From: Desulfurococcales archaeon
GTDB lineage: Archaea > Thermoproteota > Thermoprotei_A > Sulfolobales > AG1
DNA: 64,000 nt
Direction: 5' to 3'
Assembly: GCA_009903825.1 (NCBI GenBank)
Contig: WYEN01000095.1
Coordinates: forward strand, 27,560-91,559
Below the pieces are notes generated by a model. That model was not told where the DNA came from. It saw nothing but the letters and a program-made list of their open reading frames with translations, and did no database searches. The position numbers were made by a program, and so were the translations under genes. Each line of letters starts with the position of its first letter. Within the stretch, counting starts at the first letter, position 1. Below are positions 9,234 to 17,565 of this stretch, piece by piece.

Positions 9234-10202
9234 GTGCCTCTGCTGGAGGTTAAAGGTTTAAAAATATACTACTTTACTCTCCGAGGAGTTGTCAAAGCAG
9301 TTGATAATGTATCGTTTACATTAGAGAAAGGCGAGTCTCTGGCTATAGTAGGTGAGTCAGGCTCTGGAAAATCTACATTAGGCTATGGCTTGATCAGGCT
9401 GGTGCCTCCTCCAGGAAGAATTGTTGAGGGAGAGATAATATTGGATGGGACAGACTTAACTAAATTACCTGAAAGCAGAATTAGAAGAGAGATTAGATGG
9501 AAGAGAATTAGCATGGTATTCCAAGGAGCTCTCAATGCTCTCAATCCTGTTAAGAGAGTTGGAGATCAGATCGTGGATGCTATATTGGCTCATGAATCTG
9601 TCACTAAGAAAGAGGCTCTTCAGAGAGCTATGGAGCTTTTAAAAGCTGTCGGTATAGATCCTAGGCGTGTAAATAATTATCCTCATGAGTTTAGTGGAGG
9701 AATGAAACAGAGAGTTGTCATAGCAATGGCTCTGGCATTAAATCCTGACATAGTTATCGCCGACGAGCCTACAACAGCACTCGACGTAGTTGTTCAGGCA
9801 CAGATACTTAATCTATTAAAGAAACTTAAACAAGAGAGAAAGATGAGTATAATACTTATAACACACGACCTCTCATTGGTAGCAGAGTTGGCAGATAAAG
9901 TGGCTATAATGTATGGCGGCAAGCTGGTTGAGATAGGATCTTCAGATGATATATATACAGATCCTAAGCATCCATATACTAAAGGTCTTATGGCGAGCAT
10001 ACCCAGGCTGGGAGGCAAGAAAGAGCTTTATTGGATACCTGGCAATCCTCCCGACTTAAGATCTCCTCCGCCAGGATGTAGATTTCATCCTAGATGTCCA
10101 TATGCCATGGATATTTGCAGAGTGAAAGAGCCCCCCTATTATAATATAAAAGGCGTTTCAGTGGCTTGTTGGCTTTTTGAGGAAAAGAAGAGCGGAGGAT
10201 GA
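9234..10202 (+). CDS. dppD: ABC transporter ATPase, oligopeptide/sugar type (DppD-like)
   Basis: A 322-residue ATPase energising uptake of peptides or, in many archaea, oligosaccharides. Walker A GESGSGKS is at 40-47, the signature FSGGM at 153-157 and Walker B IVIADEPT near 173-180. The C terminus has the oligopeptide-type extension with cysteines in PGCRFHPRCPYAMDIC. The GTG start is supported by a strong ribosome binding site. It overlaps dppF by 4 nt. No permease or binding-protein gene is adjacent; the relic transposon sits directly upstream, so the rest of the operon may have been separated from it or lie elsewhere. Confidence 0.93.
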   Translation: MPLLEVKGLKIYYFTLRGVVKAVDNVSFTLEKGESLAIVGESGSGKSTLGYGLIRLVPPPGRIVEGEIILDGTDLTKLPESRIRREIRWKRISMVFQGALNALNPVKRVGDQIVDAILAHESVTKKEALQRAMELLKAVGIDPRRVNNYPHEFSGGMKQRVVIAMALALNPDIVIADEPTTALDVVVQAQILNLLKKLKQERKMSIILITHDLSLVAELADKVAIMYGGKLVEIGSSDDIYTDPKHPYTKGLMASIPRLGGKKELYWIPGNPPDLRSPPPGCRFHPRCPYAMDICRVKEPPYYNIKGVSVACWLFEEKKSGG

Positions 10203-11284
10203 TCTTTATGTCCACATATTCATATAAAGATCTGATTTTATTTGGTGAAGGACTTAAAGTATATTTCTCATTAGCAAGATCTTTGACAGAAGTGTTGACA
10301 TTTAAAAAAGGCAGAAACGTGAGAGCTGTCGATGGCGTAAATATATATCTTCCTAGGAACAAGGTTACATGTTTAGTTGGAGAGTCTGGATGTGGAAAAA
10401 CTACTCTCGGGAGAAGTATTATAGGGTTGATAAGACCTACCGAAGGAAGAATATATTATAAACCTTCGAAAGAGCTTGAAGAGCTAATGGAGAAGGAGGG
10501 AGTTCCTAAGAGAGAAGGTTTTTATGATATAACAGATGTCTCAGGAAAAATATATAAGCTTTTAAGAAGAGAACTTCAAATAGTGTTCCAAGATCCTTAC
10601 GGCTCTCTGAATCCTAGAATGACTGTAAAAGAGATTCTTGAGGAGCCTCTCATAATTCATGGAATAGGAGAGTCTGAAGACGAGAGATTAGAGATGGTGA
10701 TCAAGGCTTTGACAGATGTGAAGCTGACGCCGCCAGAGGAGTTTCTTAATTTATATCCATTTCAATTATCAGGAGGTCAGAGACAGCGAGTTAATATTGC
10801 TAGAGCATTAATCTTAGGCGCTAAGGTGGTTGTTGCCGATGAGCCTGTGTCAATGTTAGACGTATCTATAAGAGCTGAGATCCTTAAGCTGATGTTAGAT
10901 CTTAAGGAGAATAGAGATCTGACGTATCTGTTTATAACACATGATCTTGCCGTGGCCAGCATAATATGTGACTATATAAATATAATGTATCTAGGGAAAA
11001 TTGTTGAGAGAGGACCTACAGATGAGGTTATCAAGAATCCTAAGCATCCATATACACAAGCTCTTCTTGTTGCAGTTCCACAGCCTGATCCTAAGGGCAG
11101 ATGGGTTATTAAAGAGGTTCCTATAAAGGGAGAGGTTCCTAGCGCTATAAATATTCCTCCTGGATGTAGATTCCACCCAAGATGTCTATATGCTATGGAC
11201 ATATGCCAGAGAGAAGAGCCTCCAGAATATCTCGTGGGAAAAGATCATTACTCAGCATGTTGGCTACATAAAGAGAAGAAATAA
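10199..11284 (+). CDS. dppF: ABC transporter ATPase, oligopeptide/sugar type (DppF-like)
   Basis: A 361-residue partner ATPase of DppD. Walker A GESGCGKT is at 61-68, the signature LSGGQRQR near 192-199, then Walker B VVVADEP. The C-terminal extension with PGCRFHPRCLYAMDIC is the cysteine motif of this subfamily. An insertion of about 40 residues follows Walker A, a feature seen in archaeal DppF. Its start overlaps the dppD stop, so translation is coupled. Together they would form the nucleotide-binding heterodimer of an importer whose membrane subunits are not in the window. Confidence 0.92.
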   Translation: MIFMSTYSYKDLILFGEGLKVYFSLARSLTEVLTFKKGRNVRAVDGVNIYLPRNKVTCLVGESGCGKTTLGRSIIGLIRPTEGRIYYKPSKELEELMEKEGVPKREGFYDITDVSGKIYKLLRRELQIVFQDPYGSLNPRMTVKEILEEPLIIHGIGESEDERLEMVIKALTDVKLTPPEEFLNLYPFQLSGGQRQRVNIARALILGAKVVVADEPVSMLDVSIRAEILKLMLDLKENRDLTYLFITHDLAVASIICDYINIMYLGKIVERGPTDEVIKNPKHPYTQALLVAVPQPDPKGRWVIKEVPIKGEVPSAINIPPGCRFHPRCLYAMDICQREEPPEYLVGKDHYSACWLHKEKK

Positions 11285-11296
11285 GATTTGAGTTAT

Positions 11297-12424
11297 TCAA
11301 AATAATTTTTTAAGACTTTTATCATAAGGAGGCTTAGCTATCCCTCTCTCAGTTATGATTGCAGATATCAAGTCTGGAGGTGTCACATCGAAAGCGGGAT
11401 TATAAACATCAACATCTCTAATACTTACAAAGATCTTTTTCATGACGCTTCTCACCTCATCAGGATCTCTTTCTTCAATAACTATTTTATCAGGATCAGT
11501 CTTCATATCAATAGTGCTGGTAGGTGCAGCCACATAAAAAGGCGTCTTATGATATGAGGCAAGGATAGCTATTGAATACGTCCCTATCTTATTAGCGACA
11601 TGACCTGTCCTAAGGATCCTGTCAGCACCTACGATGACTTTATTAACCAGCCTCTTCTTCATTACGTAGCCAACCATGTTATCAGTGATAAGTTTAACAG
11701 GGATCTTATCTCTATGAAGCTCCCACACAGTTAGTCTAGAGCCTTGTAGCAGTGGCCTTGTCTCAGTGGCTATCACACTTATCCTCTTGCCCTGAGCCCA
11801 TGCATATCTTATGACGCCTAATGCTGTCCCGAAACCTGCTGTCGCTAAAGAACCTGTGTTGCAATGTGTCAATATGGTGTCTCCATCTTCTATAAGCTCA
11901 GACCCGTATCTTCCTATCAAAATGTTTGAAACAAGATCCTCCTCCTGGATCTTCAGAGCCTCTTCTACAATTTTTTTCTTAAAAAGATCTTTCTCAACAT
12001 TATCTTTCAAAAGTTCTCTAGCTCTACTCATAACTCTCTCAACAGCCCAGAACAGATTGTAAGCAGTAGGTCTCGTCAGAGTAATTCTCTTGGCAGCTTT
12101 CTCAAGCATCTCATATATCTCTTTGACATCTTTATCCTCATTATTTAAAACCACCATGGCCAGAGTGAGAGCAGCTGCGACACCAATTGCTGGAGCACCT
12201 CTAATCTCCATATTCTCAATAGCTTTCGCAACTCTCTCCACATCTCTAGATCTTATCCACGTCTCCTCCCAAGGGATCTTGCTTACATCAAGCCATACAA
12301 GCTCTCCAGTGCTTTGATCTAGATAGACAGGCTTCAACACTTTATTCAAAAGATCCTTCTCGAAATCATTTAACAACATCTCAGCTCTCGTATATGTATG
12401 TAGAAAAACTAAAAAATCTTTCAC
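11297..12424 (-). CDS. mtnA: S-methyl-5-thioribose-1-phosphate isomerase (MtnA family)
   Basis: A 375-residue aldose-ketose isomerase of the eIF2B-alpha/MtnA fold, converting methylthioribose-1-phosphate to methylthioribulose-1-phosphate in methionine salvage. Active-site residues are visible as Cys188 in THCNTGSLAT and Asp268 in VGADRI. GAPAIG near 76-81 binds phosphate, and the C-terminal HKTPFYVAAPTSTID segment is typical. The length is normal for the family. An initiation at Met16 is also possible. Archaeal relatives can act on ribose-1,5-bisphosphate, but those are usually shorter (about 320 residues). Convergent with dppF. Confidence 0.9.
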   Translation of the reverse strand: MKDFLVFLHTYTRAEMLLNDFEKDLLNKVLKPVYLDQSTGELVWLDVSKIPWEETWIRSRDVERVAKAIENMEIRGAPAIGVAAALTLAMVVLNNEDKDVKEIYEMLEKAAKRITLTRPTAYNLFWAVERVMSRARELLKDNVEKDLFKKKIVEEALKIQEEDLVSNILIGRYGSELIEDGDTILTHCNTGSLATAGFGTALGVIRYAWAQGKRISVIATETRPLLQGSRLTVWELHRDKIPVKLITDNMVGYVMKKRLVNKVIVGADRILRTGHVANKIGTYSIAILASYHKTPFYVAAPTSTIDMKTDPDKIVIEERDPDEVRSVMKKIFVSIRDVDVYNPAFDVTPPDLISAIITERGIAKPPYDKSLKKLF

Positions 12425-12474
12425 ATAATGAAAGAAAAAGAGGGTTTAAAGCTCTCATAAGCTATAAATAATCA

Positions 12475-12768
12475 ATGGATAAAAGAATGAGTGACGAAAG
12501 AGAATTTAGAAGAAAACTTAAGAGAAGAGATATTAACAGAATAATGTCTACTGAAAAAGTCATGATTAGAATAGGAGTTAAAGGACTTACAGAGGGATTA
12601 CTAAACGAGATCAAGAGACAGCTTAATGCTAGAGGAGTTATAAAGATCAGGGTGTTAAAAAGTGTTCGTGAAAAAATTACTGAGGAAGATCTTAAGGAGT
12701 TTCTCAGAAAAATTAATGCGAGAATAATAAGTAGAAGAGGATATGTGTATTTAGTTGCAAAAACATGA
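12475..12768 (+). CDS. CRM/YhbY-domain RNA-binding protein
   Basis: A 97-residue single CRM (YhbY) domain. A basic N-terminal helix is followed by IRIGVKGLTEGLLNEIKRQL, carrying the GxxG loop in the form GVKG, then RGVIKIRVLKS and a C-terminal strand RRGYVYLVAKT. The family binds structured RNA, and bacterial YhbY associates with pre-50S ribosomes. TTTAAA at 12445-12450 lies about 28 nt before ATG, so the mRNA is probably leaderless. It diverges from mtnA and ends 3 nt from a convergent membrane protein gene. Confidence 0.82.
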   Translation: MDKRMSDEREFRRKLKRRDINRIMSTEKVMIRIGVKGLTEGLLNEIKRQLNARGVIKIRVLKSVREKITEEDLKEFLRKINARIISRRGYVYLVAKT

Positions 12769-12771
12769 TCT

Positions 12772-13533
12772 TCAGAGGATCTTTATAAGATATCTTGTGA
12801 GCCTATTCATTAATATAAACGCAATAATTATATGAAGGATCATGCCCCAGGTGGGTATCAGAGTATATGAGAATAATGTGTAGTCATGTCCTCTAGTTAA
12901 TATCTGTCTTAAGTATTCGATAGTTATAGGGTTCCAGCCTCTGAGGTATATCAGAGGAGCTGTCTCAGAGATCATTGTATAAAGTATATAATCAAGCGTC
13001 CATCCAATAAGCACCCCTATGAATGGTATCACAAATGTTAGAGAGATCCAGTATAAAGCTCCATAGAATATCATTCGCGAAAAACTGATCTTGTTGATAA
13101 GATCTCTGCTAAACAGTATTATATAATAGAATATTGCTGGGTTGATAATATATTGAATAAAAGCTATTATAAAGACGATCACATGAGATATATAGATATA
13201 TGAGAGAACCCACTCAGAGATGTTCGTCGCGGATAATATTATAGAAGAGGATCCTGTGAAGATCCCTAGCACACTGATCATAGAGATCCATATGAAAAAT
13301 ATTAGGACATATCTATTAAAAATCTTTTGATCAATATTTTTCACAATATTTCTACTTATGGTAGAGAAATATGTATATAGAAACGGAGTGACATACATAA
13401 ACCATGCAAATATATAAAGTCCTATAAGAAGGATCCATAGACCAATGATATCAGAATAAGGCTCTTGAAGACTATGAGGAGCATCATAATATATAGGGTA
13501 TATATTATATGATATGATAAGAGACAGACACAT
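12772..13533 (-). CDS. multi-pass membrane protein of unknown function
   Basis: A 253-residue protein with about six hydrophobic segments (roughly 28-52, 75-95, 107-135, 152-180, 215-245). I see no enzyme motif and do not recognise the family. It lies 64 nt downstream of the large surface protein gene on the same strand and may be cotranscribed with it. A role in export, anchoring or assembly of that protein is a guess from position only. Confidence 0.6.
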   Translation of the reverse strand: MCLSLIISYNIYPIYYDAPHSLQEPYSDIIGLWILLIGLYIFAWFMYVTPFLYTYFSTISRNIVKNIDQKIFNRYVLIFFIWISMISVLGIFTGSSSIILSATNISEWVLSYIYISHVIVFIIAFIQYIINPAIFYYIILFSRDLINKISFSRMIFYGALYWISLTFVIPFIGVLIGWTLDYILYTMISETAPLIYLRGWNPITIEYLRQILTRGHDYTLFSYTLIPTWGMILHIIIAFILMNRLTRYLIKIL

Positions 13534-13597
13534 TATAAGAAAAAATATGTATGGATTTTCAGAAAAAATTCATAAATCTTTTTCAAAAACATATTTC

Positions 13598-16261
13598 TCA
13601 TCCTCTATACCATATGACATCATATGATCTGAGATAGCTAAATTCTCCAGCATCTGTACAGATCTTTGTATATTGATATATTCTTACTTGAATTGTAGAA
13701 ACAGAAGATCCTAAGCGATCCACATATATGTCTATAGGCTGATTAGAACATGAGCTTAGAGATCCTTTAACCCATCTACATATTATTGCGGAATCAGAAC
13801 GTTGATAACATGATATCTCATTTGTCGAAGCTCTCCTCATGACGTCATAGCCATATAATACTACTGACAATACAGTCAAGGCCTGACCTAGAGGAGGCGC
13901 CAATATTGTAAAAATCTTAGCTAGAACCCCTAGTATGGCTGCCACTTCTGAGGCGTTAGGTAATGAAGAGCCTGGACCACGATCAAATTTAAAACCTTGG
14001 TAAGCGCCTGACCATGTCAACTGAGTATTTAAGGGATAAATAGTAACATTAATGTCGCTATATGTGGCAGAAGTGCTTTTGAATATCGGAGAATAGTCTG
14101 CATAATAAGTTCCTACTCCATCAAAACCTATTTCAAGAAATGTTATATCAAGAAGACCCCAGTGTCTAAAGATCAGAAAACCAGTGTTTGAGTAAAACTG
14201 ATTAAAAGGCATTGCACTGTTTGTTCCACGTATATTCACAAATAGACCTGTGGATAAAGAGCTGTATACTCCATATTGTCTTGAGAGTACTGCATCAAAA
14301 TTTCCTAGTAAAGCCTTATATAATGAAGTATATAACAAATAATTTGTTGCTGGATAATAATCTGAGGAAAGTGGCTGTCTTCCTACTAATGTTTTGAAAT
14401 ATATGGTTGCTTTAGGAATGTTCTGAGGATAAAGATCCAAATGTATGCTGAGCCATCCATATGTAGGATTATATAAGCCTACTCCATCTATCAGCTTTAT
14501 CTCTATGTTTATTGGTATCTCTCCTGAGATCAGAAATGGATAAAGAACATTATAGATAGATGTCGATGCAGGACCTTTAAAGAAGAATGTAAGTGTGAAT
14601 GTTTTTGCTGTGTTGTCTACTGCTATATATTTTGTGTCGCATAGCAGAGGTGTTATACATATTTTTATACTTATATTAGCCCACGCATATGCCCCCCAAC
14701 TGACTACCTGCCCAACTCCATTAAGTGTTAAAGATAGGCTAGTTCCTAAATTACTCATATCTAGAATGCTATATCCTCCGAATGGTGTTGCAATTATTGC
14801 CACAGTCTTAAGACTATAATTAAGATCTGGGGCAGATGTATAAGAAAGCTTTGTGTATAAAGGTAGTGATGTAAACAGATCTGTGCTATAAGTAAAGTTC
14901 ATAAGATAAGTATTGATGGCTGTTTGATTTATATCATAATAGATTGTTGGTCTCCCAGTTATATACCAATAGCCTCCTGGAGACATGATCGATATGCTAT
15001 ACGTGAAGTTGTAATCAAGCACTCTATCAGATCTTCTCCCATCATAATAATATTTATAGAAAGAGATCTTGTTTATAACGCCTGGAGTTATTGTGTAGCT
15101 ACGAGTCTCTCCATCAACAGTGACATACATACTCCTGGAATAAGTGTCGTTTCCATAAACATAAAGCTCCAGCTCCACCTCTTTTAACACAGGATTATAA
15201 ATATACCAGCTAGTCATCTCAGGCTCTATCGTGAAAAATATATCAGTGTATGAGCCGTTTGAAGGCCCCAAAGCTATTGTTGTCAACACTCTTCCACTAA
15301 CAACTTTATTAAGTAACAAAGGCTGTCTCTCTACATAATTATAGCTGGGTCCTCCGCCAGATCCTCCGTCTGGAACTATGATACTCACAGGATCTATTGA
15401 TAACTGTATTGTTGCAACATCTCTATTTATAGGTTCTAAAGATCTGTCTAGAAAAACTCTTGTGAATCTCTTGAACTCCTCTTCTGATAAGCTGTATCTC
15501 TTCATATAATAGCTCTTAGACTCATACAAAAGATCTAGAGCATAGATCTTTGTTGATGTTCTGAACTGAGACACTACATATGTTGTGTTAGAGATATAAT
15601 CATAATGATATCTCAGATATTTATAAGGATCTTTGGGGTGAGCCTCTGTAAAAACATATATAGGGATCTTGATCATGACGTTTTTATCAAAGATCTCTAT
15701 AAAAATCTTTCTGGCTTCAGAACCTCTCGCGAAATCAGGCTTATCAATAGAAGGATCTCTATCTATAGACATCTGATCTGGAAGCATGATCTCTACACAT
15801 GTTCTCATGTTGATCCTTTCGGGAGGTATATATTGAATATATCCAGCTCCTCTGATCACATCATCATATATTCTAAACGGGATCTCAACCCAAGAGTTGT
15901 TAACATAAGCTCCAAAAAAGATCTCTCTAGGATCTTTGTTTAATAAGCCTATTTTATAAAGATCCTCTCCACAGATTCTGATTACTCTCCCAGCATAATA
16001 ATATCTATATAATTTATCAGAAGAATCAATTGTTATGCCTTTAGACCTTAACAACTCGTCTAAAAGATCTTTGAAACTTCTTTTGATCAGATCTTCTGGC
16101 AGAGGTTTCTCATGTAGACTCTGAGCATTAACAATTGAGAGACAACCAGATCTTTTGTCAATAATTTTTGATAGAGATAAGAGAGGCGATATGATGCTGA
16201 TTAAGATCATTACTATGAATATGAGGGATACATATCTCTTGTATATGGTTATGAAAGTCAT
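13598..16261 (-). CDS. large secreted, probably glycosylated surface protein
   Basis: An 887-residue protein with an N-terminal signal or anchor helix (about 8-30, after a short basic start) and a long extracellular region rich in Tyr, Ser, Thr and Asn. It has many N-x-S/T sequons (for example NYS, NVT, NYT-like sites through 360-560). A hydrophobic stretch near 760-800 (EVAAILGVLAKIFTILAPPLGQALTVLSVVLYG, read in two parts) could be a membrane or fusion-peptide-like helix. The last 80 residues contain paired cysteines. No peptidase, Ig or S-layer domain is recognisable. The composition suggests a cell-envelope protein. Confidence 0.65.
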   Translation of the reverse strand: MTFITIYKRYVSLIFIVMILISIISPLLSLSKIIDKRSGCLSIVNAQSLHEKPLPEDLIKRSFKDLLDELLRSKGITIDSSDKLYRYYYAGRVIRICGEDLYKIGLLNKDPREIFFGAYVNNSWVEIPFRIYDDVIRGAGYIQYIPPERINMRTCVEIMLPDQMSIDRDPSIDKPDFARGSEARKIFIEIFDKNVMIKIPIYVFTEAHPKDPYKYLRYHYDYISNTTYVVSQFRTSTKIYALDLLYESKSYYMKRYSLSEEEFKRFTRVFLDRSLEPINRDVATIQLSIDPVSIIVPDGGSGGGPSYNYVERQPLLLNKVVSGRVLTTIALGPSNGSYTDIFFTIEPEMTSWYIYNPVLKEVELELYVYGNDTYSRSMYVTVDGETRSYTITPGVINKISFYKYYYDGRRSDRVLDYNFTYSISIMSPGGYWYITGRPTIYYDINQTAINTYLMNFTYSTDLFTSLPLYTKLSYTSAPDLNYSLKTVAIIATPFGGYSILDMSNLGTSLSLTLNGVGQVVSWGAYAWANISIKICITPLLCDTKYIAVDNTAKTFTLTFFFKGPASTSIYNVLYPFLISGEIPINIEIKLIDGVGLYNPTYGWLSIHLDLYPQNIPKATIYFKTLVGRQPLSSDYYPATNYLLYTSLYKALLGNFDAVLSRQYGVYSSLSTGLFVNIRGTNSAMPFNQFYSNTGFLIFRHWGLLDITFLEIGFDGVGTYYADYSPIFKSTSATYSDINVTIYPLNTQLTWSGAYQGFKFDRGPGSSLPNASEVAAILGVLAKIFTILAPPLGQALTVLSVVLYGYDVMRRASTNEISCYQRSDSAIICRWVKGSLSSCSNQPIDIYVDRLGSSVSTIQVRIYQYTKICTDAGEFSYLRSYDVIWYRG

Positions 16262-16356
16262 AAAAAATATCCCGCTTTTTTTCCAAAAAAGGTTATAAAT
16301 TTAGTATACAGATCAAGACCAAGAAAATATTTAGAAACTTTTTAACATATACTATC

Positions 16357-17547
16357 TTAAGTTTTTCTATAAGATCTATAGAGATATAATATTATGATTA
16401 TCCATAGAAGAATTATTCTTATGAATGCAAACCATTGTATAGGGCTTTCTCTGACATGAGGATCTGCTGATGGAAGTCCTATTCTTGTGAATATTTCTGT
16501 TCTAAACCAGAATATCATGATCATGATGTTAAATATGTCTCCTAATAATAATATAAAGATCTCTTTTATGTTAAGGATCATATATAATGGAGCTATCATG
16601 ATATTCATCTGTGGAGAATATACATAGGAGAAGCTTATGAGAGTTGCTAGAGATATGAATCCTGAGCCAAGAACTTTTTTATATACTTCATCTCTATATC
16701 CTCTTGAGACGACTATAAGAAAGACTGTGAGAGGCATTATGATCATGAGAGTTTTAGATAAATTTCTTAAGAAAGGATCCCATAGATCTTGAGTAAACAT
16801 TATGTAAAAACAATTTTCACAATACCACTCTCCATGATGTCTCAGAAATACTTCAAACGAATTTGGAGAATATATCATCACAAATGATGTAGGTATTAAT
16901 ATGGTTAATATAAAAAGGATCAAGGTCTCAGCCATCTTTTTATCTATATCAAGATCTTTATATCTTAAAAGATAAGCCAGATACATGATAGAGAGAACCA
17001 GTACTCCCGTGAATATCTTTGCGAGAACAGAAAGCGCCAGGAGAAATCCTCCAGTCTTATATCTTCCCCTAAAGAAGTATAGGTAAGAGAGTATTGCGAA
17101 AGATGTTGCTATTATATCCCAATTATACATTAGATAATAGATCATTGAGGGGGAGGCTATTGATAAGATTATGCCTAGTCTACTACTCTTGACATAATGA
17201 TTATATAGATCATATATTGCGTGAACATAAATTAGATAGAAAACTCCGTTTATAAAAAATAGTATATACATATGAAGTTTCACAGGATCATAGAAATATA
17301 AGATCTTTGTTAATATAGAGGCCAGTCCCCAGGCTCCCGCCACAACAGGTGGATATTCAAATCTAAAATCTATATAAGGGATCCCGTACAAAGGATCTTT
17401 TCCTCTGCTTTTGTCTAAAGATATTGACAAAATATCACTGTATTCTCCTAAGACCCCGTGAATATATATTGATAGAAAAATCACAAGCAGAGGTATAAGA
17501 ACCGTGATTATATAAGGATCTATGTGTTTAGCGAATTTATCAGTCAT
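16357..17547 (-). CDS. GT-C type membrane glycosyltransferase (GT87/DUF2029-like)
   Basis: A 396-residue protein with about ten membrane helices. The first extracytoplasmic loop carries acidic/aromatic signatures (a DFRFEYPP stretch near 60-68) seen in polyprenyl-phosphate-sugar-dependent GT-C transferases such as mannosyltransferases. A second loop holds WYCENCFY near 240-247. It probably adds a sugar from a lipid carrier on the outer face of the membrane, which would suit the glycosylated surface protein encoded downstream. The donor and acceptor are unknown. It lies 18 nt downstream of moeA on the same strand. Confidence 0.68.
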   Translation of the reverse strand: MTDKFAKHIDPYIITVLIPLLVIFLSIYIHGVLGEYSDILSISLDKSRGKDPLYGIPYIDFRFEYPPVVAGAWGLASILTKILYFYDPVKLHMYILFFINGVFYLIYVHAIYDLYNHYVKSSRLGIILSIASPSMIYYLMYNWDIIATSFAILSYLYFFRGRYKTGGFLLALSVLAKIFTGVLVLSIMYLAYLLRYKDLDIDKKMAETLILFILTILIPTSFVMIYSPNSFEVFLRHHGEWYCENCFYIMFTQDLWDPFLRNLSKTLMIIMPLTVFLIVVSRGYRDEVYKKVLGSGFISLATLISFSYVYSPQMNIMIAPLYMILNIKEIFILLLGDIFNIMIMIFWFRTEIFTRIGLPSADPHVRESPIQWFAFIRIILLWIIIILYLYRSYRKT

Positions 17548-17565
17548 AAGATCTCAACATAATTT

